This document shows positions 1 to 11,847 of a DNA stretch of 64,000 nucleotides, piece by piece. Position numbers and translations under genes: made by a program. The stretch spans positions 129,808,335-129,872,334 of the forward strand of contig NC_080066.1 of assembly GCF_949987535.1 (NCBI RefSeq). The letters run 5' to 3'. Each line of letters begins with the position of its first letter. Position 1 is the first letter of the stretch. Below the pieces are notes generated by a model. It made no database searches, was not told the origin of the DNA, and was given only the letters and a program-made list of their open reading frames with translations. The DNA is from Balaenoptera acutorostrata. Its lineage: Eukaryota > Chordata > Mammalia > Artiodactyla > Balaenopteridae.

Positions 1-330
1 CAATATGGGATTCCCCAAAACAGGAAGGGAGCTTGGATGTGAGGCAGAAAAAAACAAAACAGAAGTCTACTACTGTGTTGAATTGCCTGGAAGATAACTT
101 ACCCGAGACTCCTGACCCATCAAGGAAGAGAAAGAATGACTGTGAGATCTGGAAAACCGAGATCAAAATCCATGTCACAAGGGTTCATGGAAGAGTCACA
201 GAAAAAGAGAAAGAAACTAGAAGCTGGCCATTAAGTAGGAACTATCAGTGTAGTGGACAAAGAAATTCAGCCTAGAAGGCAGTGGAAATAGGGAGCACAG
301 GGCTCTCCCAGAGTCAGAGAAAAGGAGCCT
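1..330. other. Unassigned sequence at window start
   Basis: A lysine-rich 80-codon open frame (33-275, +) lies here, but I recognise no domain in it. It has no supporting splice sites or homology that I can name. I treat the stretch as noncoding or unclassified old repeat. Confidence 0.4.
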
Positions 331-339
331 AGTCTAGAG

Positions 340-640
340 CAGTGATTCTCAAATATGCTGGTCTTGGGACTCCTTCACAATCTTAAAGATTACTGCAACT
401 TCAAAGATCCTTTGTTTATGTCAAAGATCCTTTATTTATGTGGAGTTTCATGTGGGTGTTTATATGGATATCACTGGATGCTTGCCTTACGGAAAATTAA
501 ACCAATAAATTTCAAGCATTATATTGTCATTTTAAAATAATTAGAATAAATACATTATACATTAACATAAATGACATATTTTCATGAAAACAACTATATT
601 TTCTTCCAAAAAAATGTAATGGGAAGAGGGGTACTGCTTT
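340..640 (+). mobile_element. Old DNA-transposon fragment, hAT-Charlie/MER-like
   Basis: The segment opens with the 'gcagtgattctcaaa' type of end typical of MER/Charlie elements. It continues with a diverged body that includes 'cattaacataaatgaca'. A 20-bp unit is tandemly duplicated at 401-420 and 421-440 with one difference. The family is assigned from remembered consensus and the exact subfamily is uncertain. Confidence 0.45.
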
Positions 641-679
641 ATCTCTTTGTGACTCTGGCTTATTAGAATTCTAGTCTCT

Positions 680-1022
680 AATAAAAAATGATAGAAATGA
701 ATTTATTTACAAAACAGAAACAGACTCACAGACTTCAAAAACAAACTTACGGTTACCAAAGGGGAAAGGTGGGGGGGGGGGGATAAATTAGGAGTTTGGG
801 ATTAACATATACATACTACTATATGTAAAATGGATAATCAACAAGGACCTACTGTATAACACAGGGAACTCTGCTCAATATTCTGTGATAACTTATATGG
901 GAAAAGAATCTGAAAAAGAATGGATACACGTATACGTATAACTGAATCACTATGCTGTACACCTGAAACTAACACAACATTGTAAATCAACTATACTCCA
1001 ATATAAAATAAAGATTAAATTT
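680..1022 (+). mobile_element. LINE-1 3'UTR fragment (5'-truncated)
   Basis: The sequence matches the L1 3' end seen repeatedly in this window (31,190-31,670; 59,373-60,021; 62,491-62,738). Shared landmarks are 'tttacaaaacagaaacagac', a G-rich tract (here 11-12 G near 771-782), 'aacaaggacctactgtat' and 'acacctgaaactaacacaac'. It ends in an A-rich tail. The PCGF5 retrocopy begins directly in or after this tail, so the L1 fragment is the older insertion. Confidence 0.85.
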
Positions 1023-1037
1023 AGAAAATAGAAGTCT

Positions 1038-2484
<1,447 letters not shown>

Positions 2485-4687
2485 ACCAAGGGGCCTAGAT
2501 CCCACTGAATGAATCCTGTACTATGTGTTTACTCATCAACAGATCGCACGGTGAACGGTGTGTGGGCTAGAGGGACACAACCAGATTTTCAGCATGCGAA
2601 TAAGGCTATTGTCTGTCTCTAAATTGTTCAGTTGCATTTATGTTGTTTCTATTAAGAGCAAACCAAGTGCCATTCTGCTACTGAACCATCTGCATAAGTT
2701 ATCTGTGCTGTCTCACAGTGTACAAGTCACGGTTGAAATCAGTTAGATATGCGGCCATGATTCAGCCTTCTAAATATTTTGCTTGCCTGTTCTATTGTTC
2801 GATTACACTAGTAACATGCCTCAATCTTTGTGGTGTTGCAGTTTTCACATACTTACTATTTGATTAATTCTTGTTTAAATAGAGTACTGTACAAGGAACT
2901 AATAATTATTATATCTTGAAATTATTTTGTATGGGAAATATATTTAGAAAAGTGGTCCTTGAGCCACTGTCCTGTTCTCAGTAAGCTTTTTGTGTGCAAA
3001 ACAGTTCACTCTTGAGTGTGCAAGTCCTTTTGGGAAGAATTCCAATTGTTCTTTACTTTAAAGTCCATTATAATTATAGGCATCTTGCGTCATCTGTCTG
3101 TGTAGTCTACCAGTCGCACAGGGAGGGCCTGTTCACCCTCCAGAAAATGTACGTGACTTCTTGGAGAGCTGAAGTGAGATTCGCAACCATTTGAAATGTT
3201 GGCAGCTGATCACATTTACTTCTAACAAAATTAATGTATAAGTGAGGTTAATCTTTCATAACGCCTTATGACGAGTCAGTGCTGCTTCATGAAACATTGC
3301 GCATCGTTATATTGTGGCTTTTATCTAATGAGTACATTGTTTCCCTTTTTCAGTTGGCCTTAAGTGTGTGTCATTGTGGCATGCAGAAGGTTATGGTGAT
3401 TTAAGTATTAGGATTTTTAGGGCAGATAACATTAGCTATTTTATAGATTTCAAAAATCTCAAAGCAATTGTAGATTAAAACTGTAAGTAACCTGTCACAT
3501 TTCCATACCATATGTATAAAATAGAAAAAATGCAGTGTCACAGATAAATATGCTTAACCAGAATTAATGGTTTGAGGATATTTCATTTTAGATCCTGTAG
3601 TAATCGGCGGAAATGGGATTATTGTTTTATACATAAGTTCTTTAAGGTCAGAGCTATGATAATGTCCTTGATTATTTATGGAAGCTGATTTTAATTAACT
3701 CAAAATGAATTGAGAGTGCGTTTTAAAAACCACAAATGAGACCTGGATGTTTCTGGGTTCCCAGCCAAAACTTACAGCCTTAAATGAATTTTATATACAT
3801 GATCTCATTAATTTGGCCTGCTGCCTCATCTTATGTAATGTCACTATTTTCCAAGGAAACATATAGGAAGCATTTATGGCATTGAGAATAGTTTTATATA
3901 AAATTCCTTTATTTAATGTTAATGTATTGACATTTTTATTGAAATGCAATGGAATATGTGCCAAAACATGTGAAAACCTTGCATAAAGAAGGGCATCAGT
4001 TATATGGGGAAAGGTACACATTTTATGATGGTCCTAAGTAACGTGGTATTACTATTAGAACCACAGACTTCTTCATATACTCAACTATGGTTTTCTAAGT
4101 ATGGTACTATTTTCATGTCTAGTAATACACTAATCCCTAGTTAATTATCCCGAGTCAGGTTGTGGAATTTGTAAGAAACCAGGTATAGAAAAATTTAAAG
4201 GCAAAAATATACAGGTGGTTAGTTTTACAAACTTGGGGTGCTAATAAGATAAACTCCTTATACAAATAGCCTATAGGAATAATCATCTGAATCTGCAAAA
4301 TTGGAGAATAAAATTAAATTAAGTTTTTCTTTAATCTCTTGTTTCTTAAGCAACAAACTGAAAGAACTTTACTTCCATAAAAGATTTTGTAATCTGTTTT
4401 GTCTGCTCTAGATATCATAGATGCACAAGGGTCAAGGAACCTTGGATCTAAAGAAGGACTGTGGTTTATAGACATCACTTTAACTGAAGTAATTACATTA
4501 GTTAATAGAAAAATCCAAATATGGCCCTTTCTCCAGATTATGCTTTAAAGTATAAAAACACATAAACTAAAATTTCACTGATGAGGCAGTATTAGGTCAT
4601 TCAGTCTGGTGTCCAGATACGTTGGGGTGATGTCTTTTAACTACTTCTAGAAAAGTATATTTTTTTATTCATTAAAAATCTATCCCA
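2485..4687 (+). pseudogene. PCGF5: PCGF5 retrocopy: proximal 3'UTR-like block
   Basis: AT-rich sequence without repeats follows the stop codon directly. It contains only short, unrelated open frames. Its uninterrupted continuity with the coding region supports 3'UTR origin. LINE-1 copy A interrupts it; the insertion duplicated 'aaaaatctatccca' (4,674-4,687 and 11,834-11,847). Confidence 0.65.
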
Positions 4688-5657
4688 GAGAGATTAACCA
4701 AGATGGCGGAGTAGAAGGACGTGCTCTCACTCCCTCTTGCGAGAGCACCAGAATCACAACTGGCTGCTGGACAATCATTGACAGGAAGACCCTGGACTTC
4801 ACCAAGGAGGACACCCCACGTCCAAGGACAGAGGAGAAGCCACAGTGAGATGGTAGGAGGGGCGCAATCAGAGTAAAATCAAATCCCATAACTGCTGGGT
4901 GGGTGACTCACAGACTGGCGAGCACTTATACCACAGAAGTCCACCCACTGGAGTGAAGGTTCTGAGCCCCACCTCACGCTTCCCAACCTGGGGGTCCGGC
5001 AAAGGGAGGAGGAATTACTAGAGAATCAGACTTTGAAGTCTAGTGGGAATTGATTGCAGGACTGTGACAGGACTGGGGGAAACAGAGACCCCACTCTTGG
5101 AGGGCACACACAAAGTAATGTGTGCATCGGGACCCAGGGGAAGGAGCAGTGACCCTGGGGGAGACTGAACCAGACGTACCTGCTGGTGTTGGGGGGTCTC
5201 CTGCAGAGGCGAGTGGTGGCTCTGTTTCACCGTGGGGATAAGGACACTGGCAGCAGAGGTCCTGGGAAGTTCTCCTTGGCGTGAGCCCTCCCAGAGTCGG
5301 CCATTAACCCCACCAAAGAGCACGGGTAGGCTCCAGTGTTGGGTTGCCTCAGGCAAAACAACCAACAGGGAGGGAACCCAGCCCCACCCATCAACAGTCA
5401 AGTGGATTAAGGTTTTACTGGGCTCTGATCGCCACAGCAACAGGGAGGGAACCCAGCCCCACCCATCAACAGTCAAGTGGATTAAGGTTTTACTGAGCTC
5501 TGACCGCCACAGCAACAGTCAGCTCTACCCACCACCAGAGCCTCCCATCAAGCCTCTTAGATAGCCTCAACCACCAGAGGGCAGACAACAGAAGCAAGAA
5601 AAACTACAATCCTGCAGCCTGTGGACCAAAAACCACAGTTACAGAAAGACAGAGAAG
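4688..5657 (+). promoter_or_regulatory. 5'UTR / internal Pol II promoter of L1 copy A
   Basis: 'caagatggcgga' at 4,699-4,710 matches the YY1-binding core found about 10-20 nt into full-length mammalian L1s. This supports an intact 5' end. A 75-bp unit is tandemly repeated once at about 5,364-5,513, with second-copy differences near 5,495-5,505. A 110-codon open frame (5,232-5,564) spans this duplication but resembles no known protein. Confidence 0.8.
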
Positions 5658-6563
5658 ATGAAAAGGCAGAGGGCTATGTACCAGATGAAGGAACAAGAAA
5701 AAACCCCAGAAAAACAACTAAATGAAGTGGAGATAGGCAACCTTCCAGAAAAAGAATTCAGAATAATGATAGTGAAGATGATCCAGGACCTCGGAATAAG
5801 AATGGAGGCAAAGATTGAGAAGATGCAAGAAATGATTAACAAAGACCTAGAAGAATTAAAGAACAAACAAACAGAGATGACCAATACAATAACTGAAATG
5901 AAAACTACACTAGAAGGAATCAATAGCAGAATAACTGAGGCAGAAGAACGGATAAGTGACGTGGAAGACAGAATGGTGGAATTCACTGCTGCGGAACAGA
6001 CTAAAGAAAAAAGAATAAAAAGAAATGAAGACAGCCTAAGAGACCTCTGGGACAACATTAAACGCAACAACATTCGCATTATAGGGGTCCCAGAAGGAGA
6101 AGAGAGAGAGAAAGGACCAGAGAAAATATTTGAAGAGATTATAATCGAAAACTTCCCTAACATGGGAAAGGAAATAGCCACCCAAGTCCAGGAAGCACAG
6201 AGAGTCCCATACAGAATAAACCCAAGGAGAAACACGCCGAGACACATAGTAATCAAAGTGGCAAAAATTAAAGACAAAGAAAAATTATTGAAAGCAGCAA
6301 GGGAAAAACGACAAATAACATACAAGGGAACCCCCATAAGGTTAACAGCTGATTTCTCAGCAGAAACTCTGCAAGCCAGAAGGGAGTGGCATGAAATACT
6401 TAAAGTGATGAAAGGGAAGAACCTACAACCAAGATTACTCTACCCAGCAAGGATCTCATTTAGATTTGATGGAGAAATCAAAAGCTTTACAGACAAGCAA
6501 AAGCTAAGAGAATTCAGCACCACCAAACCAGCTCTACAACAAATGCTAAAGGAACTTCTCTAA
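5658..6563 (+). CDS. LINE-1 ORF1 protein (L1 copy A), intact
   Basis: This RNA-binding chaperone forms trimers and coats L1 RNA in cytoplasmic RNPs. The 301-residue frame has a short basic N-terminus (1-40) and a heptad-rich coiled coil (about 45-133, rich in E/K/I/M). An RRM-type domain (about 137-230) begins at [12 protein letters not shown] and includes [10 protein letters not shown] near 187-196. The C-terminal domain (about 231-301) contains [11 protein letters not shown] and ends in QQMLKELL. It is shorter than the 338-residue human protein, mainly at the N-terminus before the coiled coil. I see no stop or frameshift. The start chosen is the first ATG of the frame after the 5'UTR. ORF2 follows after 58 bp, the usual bicistronic L1 layout. 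Confidence 0.95.
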   Translation: MKRQRAMYQMKEQEKTPEKQLNEVEIGNLPEKEFRIMIVKMIQDLGIRMEAKIEKMQEMINKDLEELKNKQTEMTNTITEMKTTLEGINSRITEAEERISDVEDRMVEFTAAEQTKEKRIKRNEDSLRDLWDNIKRNNIRIIGVPEGEEREKGPEKIFEEIIIENFPNMGKEIATQVQEAQRVPYRINPRRNTPRHIVIKVAKIKDKEKLLKAAREKRQITYKGTPIRLTADFSAETLQARREWHEILKVMKGKNLQPRLLYPARISFRFDGEIKSFTDKQKLREFSTTKPALQQMLKELL

Positions 6564-6621
6564 GTGGGAAACACAAGAGAAGAAAAGGACCTACAAAAAC
6601 AAACCCAAAACAATTAAGAAA

Positions 6622-9600
6622 ATGGTCATAGGAACATACATATCGATAATTACCTTAAACGTGAATGGATTAAATGCCCCAACCAAAAGACATAGACTGG
6701 CTGAATGGATACAAAAACAAGACCCATATATATGCTGTCTACAAGAGACCCACTTCAGACCTAGGGACACATACAGACTGAAAGTGAGGGGATGGAAAAA
6801 GATATTCCATGCAAATGGAAATCAAAAGAAAGCTGGAGTAGCTATACTCATATCAGATAAAATAGACTTTAAAATAAAGAATGTTACAAGAGACAAGGAA
6901 GGACACTACATAATGATCCAGGGATCAATCCAAGAAGAAGATATAACAATTATAAATATATATGCACCCAACATAGGAGCACCTCAATACATAAGGCAAC
7001 TGCTAACAGCTATAAAAGAGGAAATCGACAGTAACACAATAATAGTGGGGGACTTTAACACCTCACTTACACCAATGGACAGATCATCCAAAATGAAAAT
7101 AAATAAGGAAACAGAAGCTTTAAATGACACAATAGACCAGATAGATTTAATTGATATATATAGGACATTCCATCCAAAAACGGCAGATTACACGTTCTTC
7201 TCAAGTGCACACGGAACATTCTCCAGGATAGATCACATCTTGGGTCACAAATCAAGCCTCAGTAAATTTAAGAAAATTGAAATCATATCAAGCATCTTTT
7301 CGGACCACAACGCTATGAGATTAGAAATGAATTACAGGGAAAAAAACGTAAAAAAGACAAACACATGGAGGCTAAACAATACGTTACTAAATAACCAAGA
7401 GATCACTGAAGAAATCAAACAGGAAATAAAAAAATACCTAGAGACAAATGACAATGAAAACACGACGACCCAAAACCTATGGGATGCAGCAAAAGCGGTT
7501 CTAAGAGGGAAGTTTATAGCTATACAAGCCTACCTAAAGAAACAAGAAAAATCTCAAGTAAACAATCTAACTTTACACCTAAAGAAACTAGAGAAAGAAG
7601 AACAAACAAAACCCAAAGTTAGCAGAAGGAAAGAAATCATAAAGATCAGAGCAGAAATAAATGAAATAGAAACAAAGAAAACAATAGCAAAGATCAATAA
7701 AACTAAAAGTTGGTTCTTTGAGAAGATAAACAAAATTGATAAGCCATTAGCCAGACTCATCAAGAAAAAGAGGGAGAGGACTCAAATCAATAAAATCAGA
7801 AATGAAAAAGGAGAAGTTACAACAGACACCGCAGAAATACAAAACATCCTAAGAGACTACTACAAGCAACTTTATGCCAATAAAATGGACAACCTGGAAG
7901 AAATGGACAAATTCTTAGAAAGGTATAACCTTCCAAGACTGAACCAGGAAGAAACAGAAAATATCAACAGACCAATCACAAGTAATGAAATTGAAACTGT
8001 GATTAAAAATCTTCCAACAAACAAAAGTCCAGGACCAGATGGCTTCACAGGTGAATTCTATCAAACATTTAGAGAAGAGCTAACACCCATCCTTCTCAAA
8101 CTCTTCCAAAAAATTGCAGAGGAAGGAACTCTCCCAAACTCATTCTATGAGGCCACCATCACCCTGATACCAAAACCAGACAAAGACACTACAAAAAAAG
8201 AAAATTACAGACCAATATCACTGATGAATATAGATGCAAAAATCCTCAACAAAATACTAGCAAACAGAATCCAACAACACATTAAAAGGATCATACACCA
8301 CGATCAAGTGGGATTTATCCCAGGGATGCAAGGATTCTTCAATATACGCAAATCAATCAATGTGATACACCATATTAACAAATTGAAGAATAAAAACCAT
8401 ATGATCATCTCAATAGATGCAGAAAAAGCTTTTGACAAAATTCAACACCCATTTCTGATAAAAACTCTCCAGAAAGTGGGCATAGAGGGAACCTACCTCA
8501 ACATAATAAAGGCCATATATGACAAACCCACAGCAAACATCATTCTCAATGGTGAAAAACTGAAAGCATTTCCTCTAAGATCAGGAACGAGACAAGGATG
8601 TCCACTCTCACCACTATTATTCAACATAGTTCTGGAAGTCCTAGCCACGGCAACCAGAGAAGAAAAAGAAATAAAAGGAATACAAATTGGAAAAGAAGAA
8701 GTAAAACTGTCACTGTTTGCGGATGACATGATACTATACATAGAGAATCCTAAAACTGCCACCAGAAAACTGCTAGAGCTAATTAATGAATATGGTAAAG
8801 TGGCAGGTTACAAAATTAATGCACAGAAATCTCTTGCATTCCTATACACTAATGATGAAAAATCTGAAAGAGAAATTATGGAAACACTCCCATATACCAT
8901 TGCAACAAAAAGAATAAAATACCTAGGAATAAACCTACCTAGGGAGACAAAAGACCTGTATGCAGAAAACTATAAGACACTGATGAAAGAAATTAAAGAT
9001 GATACCAACAGATGGAGAGATATACCATGTTCTTGGATTGGAAGAATCAACATTGTGAAAATGAGTATACTACCCAAAGCAATCTACAGATTCAATGCAA
9101 TCCCTATCAAATTACCAAGGGCATTTTTTACGGAGCTAGAACAAATCATCTTAAAATTTGTATGGAGACACAAAAGACCCCGAATAGCCAAAGCAGTCTT
9201 GAGGCAAAAAAATGGAGCTGGAGGAATCAGACTCCCTGACTTCAGACTATACTACAAAGCTACAGTAATCAAGACAATATGGTACTGGCACAAAAACAGA
9301 AACATAGATCAATGGAACAAGATAGAAAGCCCAGAGATTAACCCACGCACCTATGGTCAACTAATCTATGACAAAGGAGGCAAAGATATACAATGGAGAA
9401 AAGACAGTCTCTTCAATAAGTGGTGCTGGGAAAACTGGACAGCCACATGTAAAAGAATGAAATTAGAATACTCCCTAACACCATACACAAAAATAAACTC
9501 AAAATGGATTAGAGACCTAAATATAAGACTGGACACTATAAAACTCTTAGAGGAAAACTTAGGAAGAACACTCTTTGACATAAATCACAGCAAGATCTTT

Positions 9601-10440
9601 TTCGATCCACCTCCTAGAGTAATGGAAATAAAAACAAAAATAAACAAGTGGGACCTAATGAAACTTCAAAGCTTTTGCACAGCAAAGGAAACCATAAACA
9701 AGACGAAAAGACAACCCTCAGAATGGGAGAAAATATTTGCAAATGAATCAACGGACAAAGGATTAATCTCCAAAATATATAAACAGCTCATTCAGCTCAA
9801 TATCAAAGAAACAAACACCCCAATCCAAAAATGGGCAGAAGACCTAAATAGACATTTCTCCAACGAAGACATACAGACGGCCACGAAGCACATGAAAAGA
9901 TGCTCAACATCACTAAGTATTAGAGAAATGCAAATCAAAACTACAATGAGGTATCACCTCACTCCTGTTAGAATGGGCATCATCAGAAAATCTACAAACA
10001 ACAAATGCTGGAGAGGGTGTGGAGAAAAGGGAACCCTCTTGCACTGTTGGTGGGAATGTAAATTGATACAGCCACTATGGAGAACAATATGGAGGTTCCT
10101 TAAAAAACTAAAAATAGAATTACCATATGACCCAGCAATCCCACTACTGGGCATATACCCAGAGAAAACCGTAATTCAAAAAGACACGTGCACCCGAATG
10201 TTCATTGCAGCACTATTTACAATAGCCAGGTCATGGAAGCAACCTAAATGCCCATCAACAGACGAATGGATAAAGAAGTTGTGGTACATATATACGATGG
10301 AATACTATTCAGCCATAAAAAGGAACGAAATTGAGTCATTTGTTGAGAAGTGGATGGATCTAGAGACTGTCATACAGAGTGAAGTAAGTCAGAAAGAGAA
10401 AAACAAATATCGTATGTTAATGCATGTATGTGGAACGTAG
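6622..10440 (+). CDS. LINE-1 ORF2 protein: endonuclease and reverse transcriptase (L1 copy A), intact
   Basis: This is the L1 enzyme for target-primed reverse transcription; it nicks DNA and copies L1 RNA at the nick. The frame is 1,272 residues, close to the human 1,275. The N-terminal AP-like endonuclease carries NVNGLN (N13), QETH (E42), GDFN (D144, N146), RIDHILG and SDHN (S227, D228, H229). Each position with a known human counterpart lies one residue earlier than in the human enzyme. The reverse transcriptase follows, with conserved blocks such as [20 protein letters not shown] and [14 protein letters not shown], and the catalytic FADD at 699-702. A Cys-rich segment begins CWRGCGEKG (C1129, C1133) and continues LLHCWWEC. 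No stop or frameshift is seen. All motifs needed for activity appear present. Confidence 0.96.
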   Translation: MVIGTYISIITLNVNGLNAPTKRHRLAEWIQKQDPYICCLQETHFRPRDTYRLKVRGWKKIFHANGNQKKAGVAILISDKIDFKIKNVTRDKEGHYIMIQGSIQEEDITIINIYAPNIGAPQYIRQLLTAIKEEIDSNTIIVGDFNTSLTPMDRSSKMKINKETEALNDTIDQIDLIDIYRTFHPKTADYTFFSSAHGTFSRIDHILGHKSSLSKFKKIEIISSIFSDHNAMRLEMNYREKNVKKTNTWRLNNTLLNNQEITEEIKQEIKKYLETNDNENTTTQNLWDAAKAVLRGKFIAIQAYLKKQEKSQVNNLTLHLKKLEKEEQTKPKVSRRKEIIKIRAEINEIETKKTIAKINKTKSWFFEKINKIDKPLARLIKKKRERTQINKIRNEKGEVTTDTAEIQNILRDYYKQLYANKMDNLEEMDKFLERYNLPRLNQEETENINRPITSNEIETVIKNLPTNKSPGPDGFTGEFYQTFREELTPILLKLFQKIAEEGTLPNSFYEATITLIPKPDKDTTKKENYRPISLMNIDAKILNKILANRIQQHIKRIIHHDQVGFIPGMQGFFNIRKSINVIHHINKLKNKNHMIISIDAEKAFDKIQHPFLIKTLQKVGIEGTYLNIIKAIYDKPTANIILNGEKLKAFPLRSGTRQGCPLSPLLFNIVLEVLATATREEKEIKGIQIGKEEVKLSLFADDMILYIENPKTATRKLLELINEYGKVAGYKINAQKSLAFLYTNDEKSEREIMETLPYTIATKRIKYLGINLPRETKDLYAENYKTLMKEIKDDTNRWRDIPCSWIGRINIVKMSILPKAIYRFNAIPIKLPRAFFTELEQIILKFVWRHKRPRIAKAVLRQKNGAGGIRLPDFRLYYKATVIKTIWYWHKNRNIDQWNKIESPEINPRTYGQLIYDKGGKDIQWRKDSLFNKWCWENWTATCKRMKLEYSLTPYTKINSKWIRDLNIRLDTIKLLEENLGRTLFDINHSKIFFDPPPRVMEIKTKINKWDLMKLQSFCTAKETINKTKRQPSEWEKIFANESTDKGLISKIYKQLIQLNIKETNTPIQKWAEDLNRHFSNEDIQTATKHMKRCSTSLSIREMQIKTTMRYHLTPVRMGIIRKSTNNKCWRGCGEKGTLLHCWWECKLIQPLWRTIWRFLKKLKIELPYDPAIPLLGIYPEKTVIQKDTCTRMFIAALFTIARSWKQPKCPSTDEWIKKLWYIYTMEYYSAIKRNEIESFVEKWMDLETVIQSEVSQKEKNKYRMLMHVCGT

Positions 10441-10648
10441 AAAAATGGTACAGATGAGCCAGTTTGCAGGGCAGAAGTTGAGACACAGATGTAGAGAATG
10501 GACATATGGACACCAAGGGGGGAAAACTGCGATGAGGTGGGGATGGTGATGTGCTGAATTGGGCGATTGGGATTGACATGTATACACGGATGTGTATAAA
10601 ACTGATGCCTAATAAGAACCTGCAGTATAAAAAAACAAACAAAACAAC
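10441..10648 (+). other. L1 copy A 3'UTR with a weak native 3' end
   Basis: A G-rich stretch near 10,514-10,545 ('ccaaggggggaaaa', 'gaggtgggg') matches the polypurine tract typical of L1 3'UTRs. The end is 'aataagaacctgcagtat' followed by an A/C-rich run. Only AATAAG, not AATAAA, is present. A weak signal like this would favour transcriptional read-through. Confidence 0.75.
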
Positions 10649-11817
10649 TAATACTAAACTTTCATTGGGTTATTTGTATGGAAATATGTTAATATAAATG
10701 TTTCAGACATTACATGAAATTTCTAAAAATCTTATATTTGTATTTGTATGGAAATATGTATGGAAATATGTTAATATAAATGTTTCAGACAGTACATGAA
10801 ATTTCTAAAAATCTTATATTTGTATTTGTATGGAAATATGTATGGAAATATGTTAATATAAATGTTTCAGACATTACATGAAATTTCTAAAAATCTTATA
10901 TTTGAATTTGTATGGAAATATGTATGGAAATATGTTAATATAAATGTTTCAGACATTACATGAAATTTCTAAAAATCTTATATTTGTATTTGTATGGAAA
11001 TATGTATGGAAATATGTTAATATAAATGTTTCAGACATTACATGAAATTTCTAAAAATCTTATATTTGTATTTGTATGGAAATATGTATGGAAATATGTT
11101 AATATAAATGTTTCAGACATTACAGGAAACGTCTAAAAATCTTATATGTTCTGGTATAATGTTATAAGTAATAATCCTAGTTATTACTTTAAAATGTATA
11201 TCTCAGAAATAACTAATTTTCTTGTCAACTGCATTATTATGAACTTTCATCAAATCTTTAACCATGGTCATTTTTAAGTCTTTTGTCATTTACAGACAGT
11301 TCTGGGTGTACTCTGATGATTTTGCAAATATGTTCCTATAAAAGAGTTTCATCTTCAAGAAATTCATGGAAAAGACTCTGACAAGTACAGGTTTCTGGTA
11401 ACTGACTGTACTGCTGAACTGAATGAATAAGCATTTTCAGAACTCTAATGAAAAACTGATGAACTCATAAAAGTGCTAACAAAAGATCAAGATGAAAAAA
11501 AAGAAATTAATTACATGGGACTGAGTGAACTGATGAGGATGAGTATAATTTTTGTGACTTTCTGTCTGAATTAAAAAAAAAAAAATCCCACAAGGACTCA
11601 GAGGAAAAGAATATACAAATCAATTTTCACTGCAAAGTAAAGGAGCTGTTACAGTGGAGGATTACTGGACTGAATGTCAATGTTATGACATAGTATAAGT
11701 GTGTTTCATGTTTGGTAATTGCAATCATTGTTGCTTTTGTTGTGGTCATCCATGTACAATGCTTGGTGTCAGTCTATCTATCTCTTGTAAAAATAAAATA
11801 CAGTGTGTGTGTGTGGG
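10649..11817 (+). other. Non-L1 sequence carried inside L1 copy A: probable 3' transduction
   Basis: This segment lies after the L1 3'UTR but before the final A tail and right-hand target-site duplication, so it arrived with the element. It holds an 82-bp minisatellite (10,668-11,146), then about 670 bp of unrecognised AT-rich sequence, with an internal run of 13 A near 11,573-11,585. AATAAA at 11,792-11,797 lies about 20 nt before the A tail, as in a normal polyadenylation event. Alternatively it could be a long, unusual 3'UTR of this subfamily, but copy B and the shorter L1 pieces in the window lack it. Confidence 0.8.
10668..11146 (+). repeat. 82-bp minisatellite, about 5.8 units
   Basis: The marker 'ttaatataaatgtttcagac' recurs at 10,689, 10,771, 10,853, 10,935, 11,017 and 11,099, exactly 82 bp apart each time. 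Units differ by only a few substitutions, such as 'acagtac' against 'acattac' and 'tttgaatttg' against 'tttgtatttg'. From the second unit on, each contains a further 12-bp internal duplication ('tatggaaatatg'). The near identity indicates recent expansion. Confidence 0.97.
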
Positions 11818-11847
11818 AAAAAAAAAAAAAAAAAAAAATCTATCCCA

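Larger units (their letters stand above)
4688..11833 (+). mobile_element. Full-length, apparently coding-intact LINE-1 (copy A) with 3' transduction
   Basis: It is bounded by a perfect 14-bp target-site duplication, 'aaaaatctatccca' (4,674-4,687; 11,834-11,847). The first-strand nick site reads TTTTT/AAT on the bottom strand, matching the L1 endonuclease preference. The order is a 5'UTR of about 970 bp with a YY1-like motif near its start, ORF1 (5,658-6,563), a 58-bp spacer, ORF2 (6,622-10,440), a short 3'UTR to about 10,648, about 1.17 kb of foreign 3' sequence, AATAAA (11,792-11,797) and a pure A tail. Both ORFs are open, the duplication is perfect and the tail is unbroken. Together these indicate a young insertion that could have been, or still be, retrotransposition-competent. 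Activity itself cannot be judged from sequence. Confidence 0.93.

Noticed and set aside
33..275. 80-codon Lys-rich frame at the window start
   Set aside because: No recognisable domain, and the window edge prevents assessment of context.
5232..5564. 110-codon frame upstream of ORF1 in L1 copy A
   Set aside because: It spans the 75-bp tandem duplication and part of the frame is simply the repeated unit. No protein family recognised.
5639..6337. 232-codon minus-strand frame opposite L1 ORF1, and similar minus-strand frames opposite ORF2 and L1 copy B
   Set aside because: These are shadows of A-rich L1 coding sequence, hydrophobic by composition, and recur at the same place in both L1 copies.
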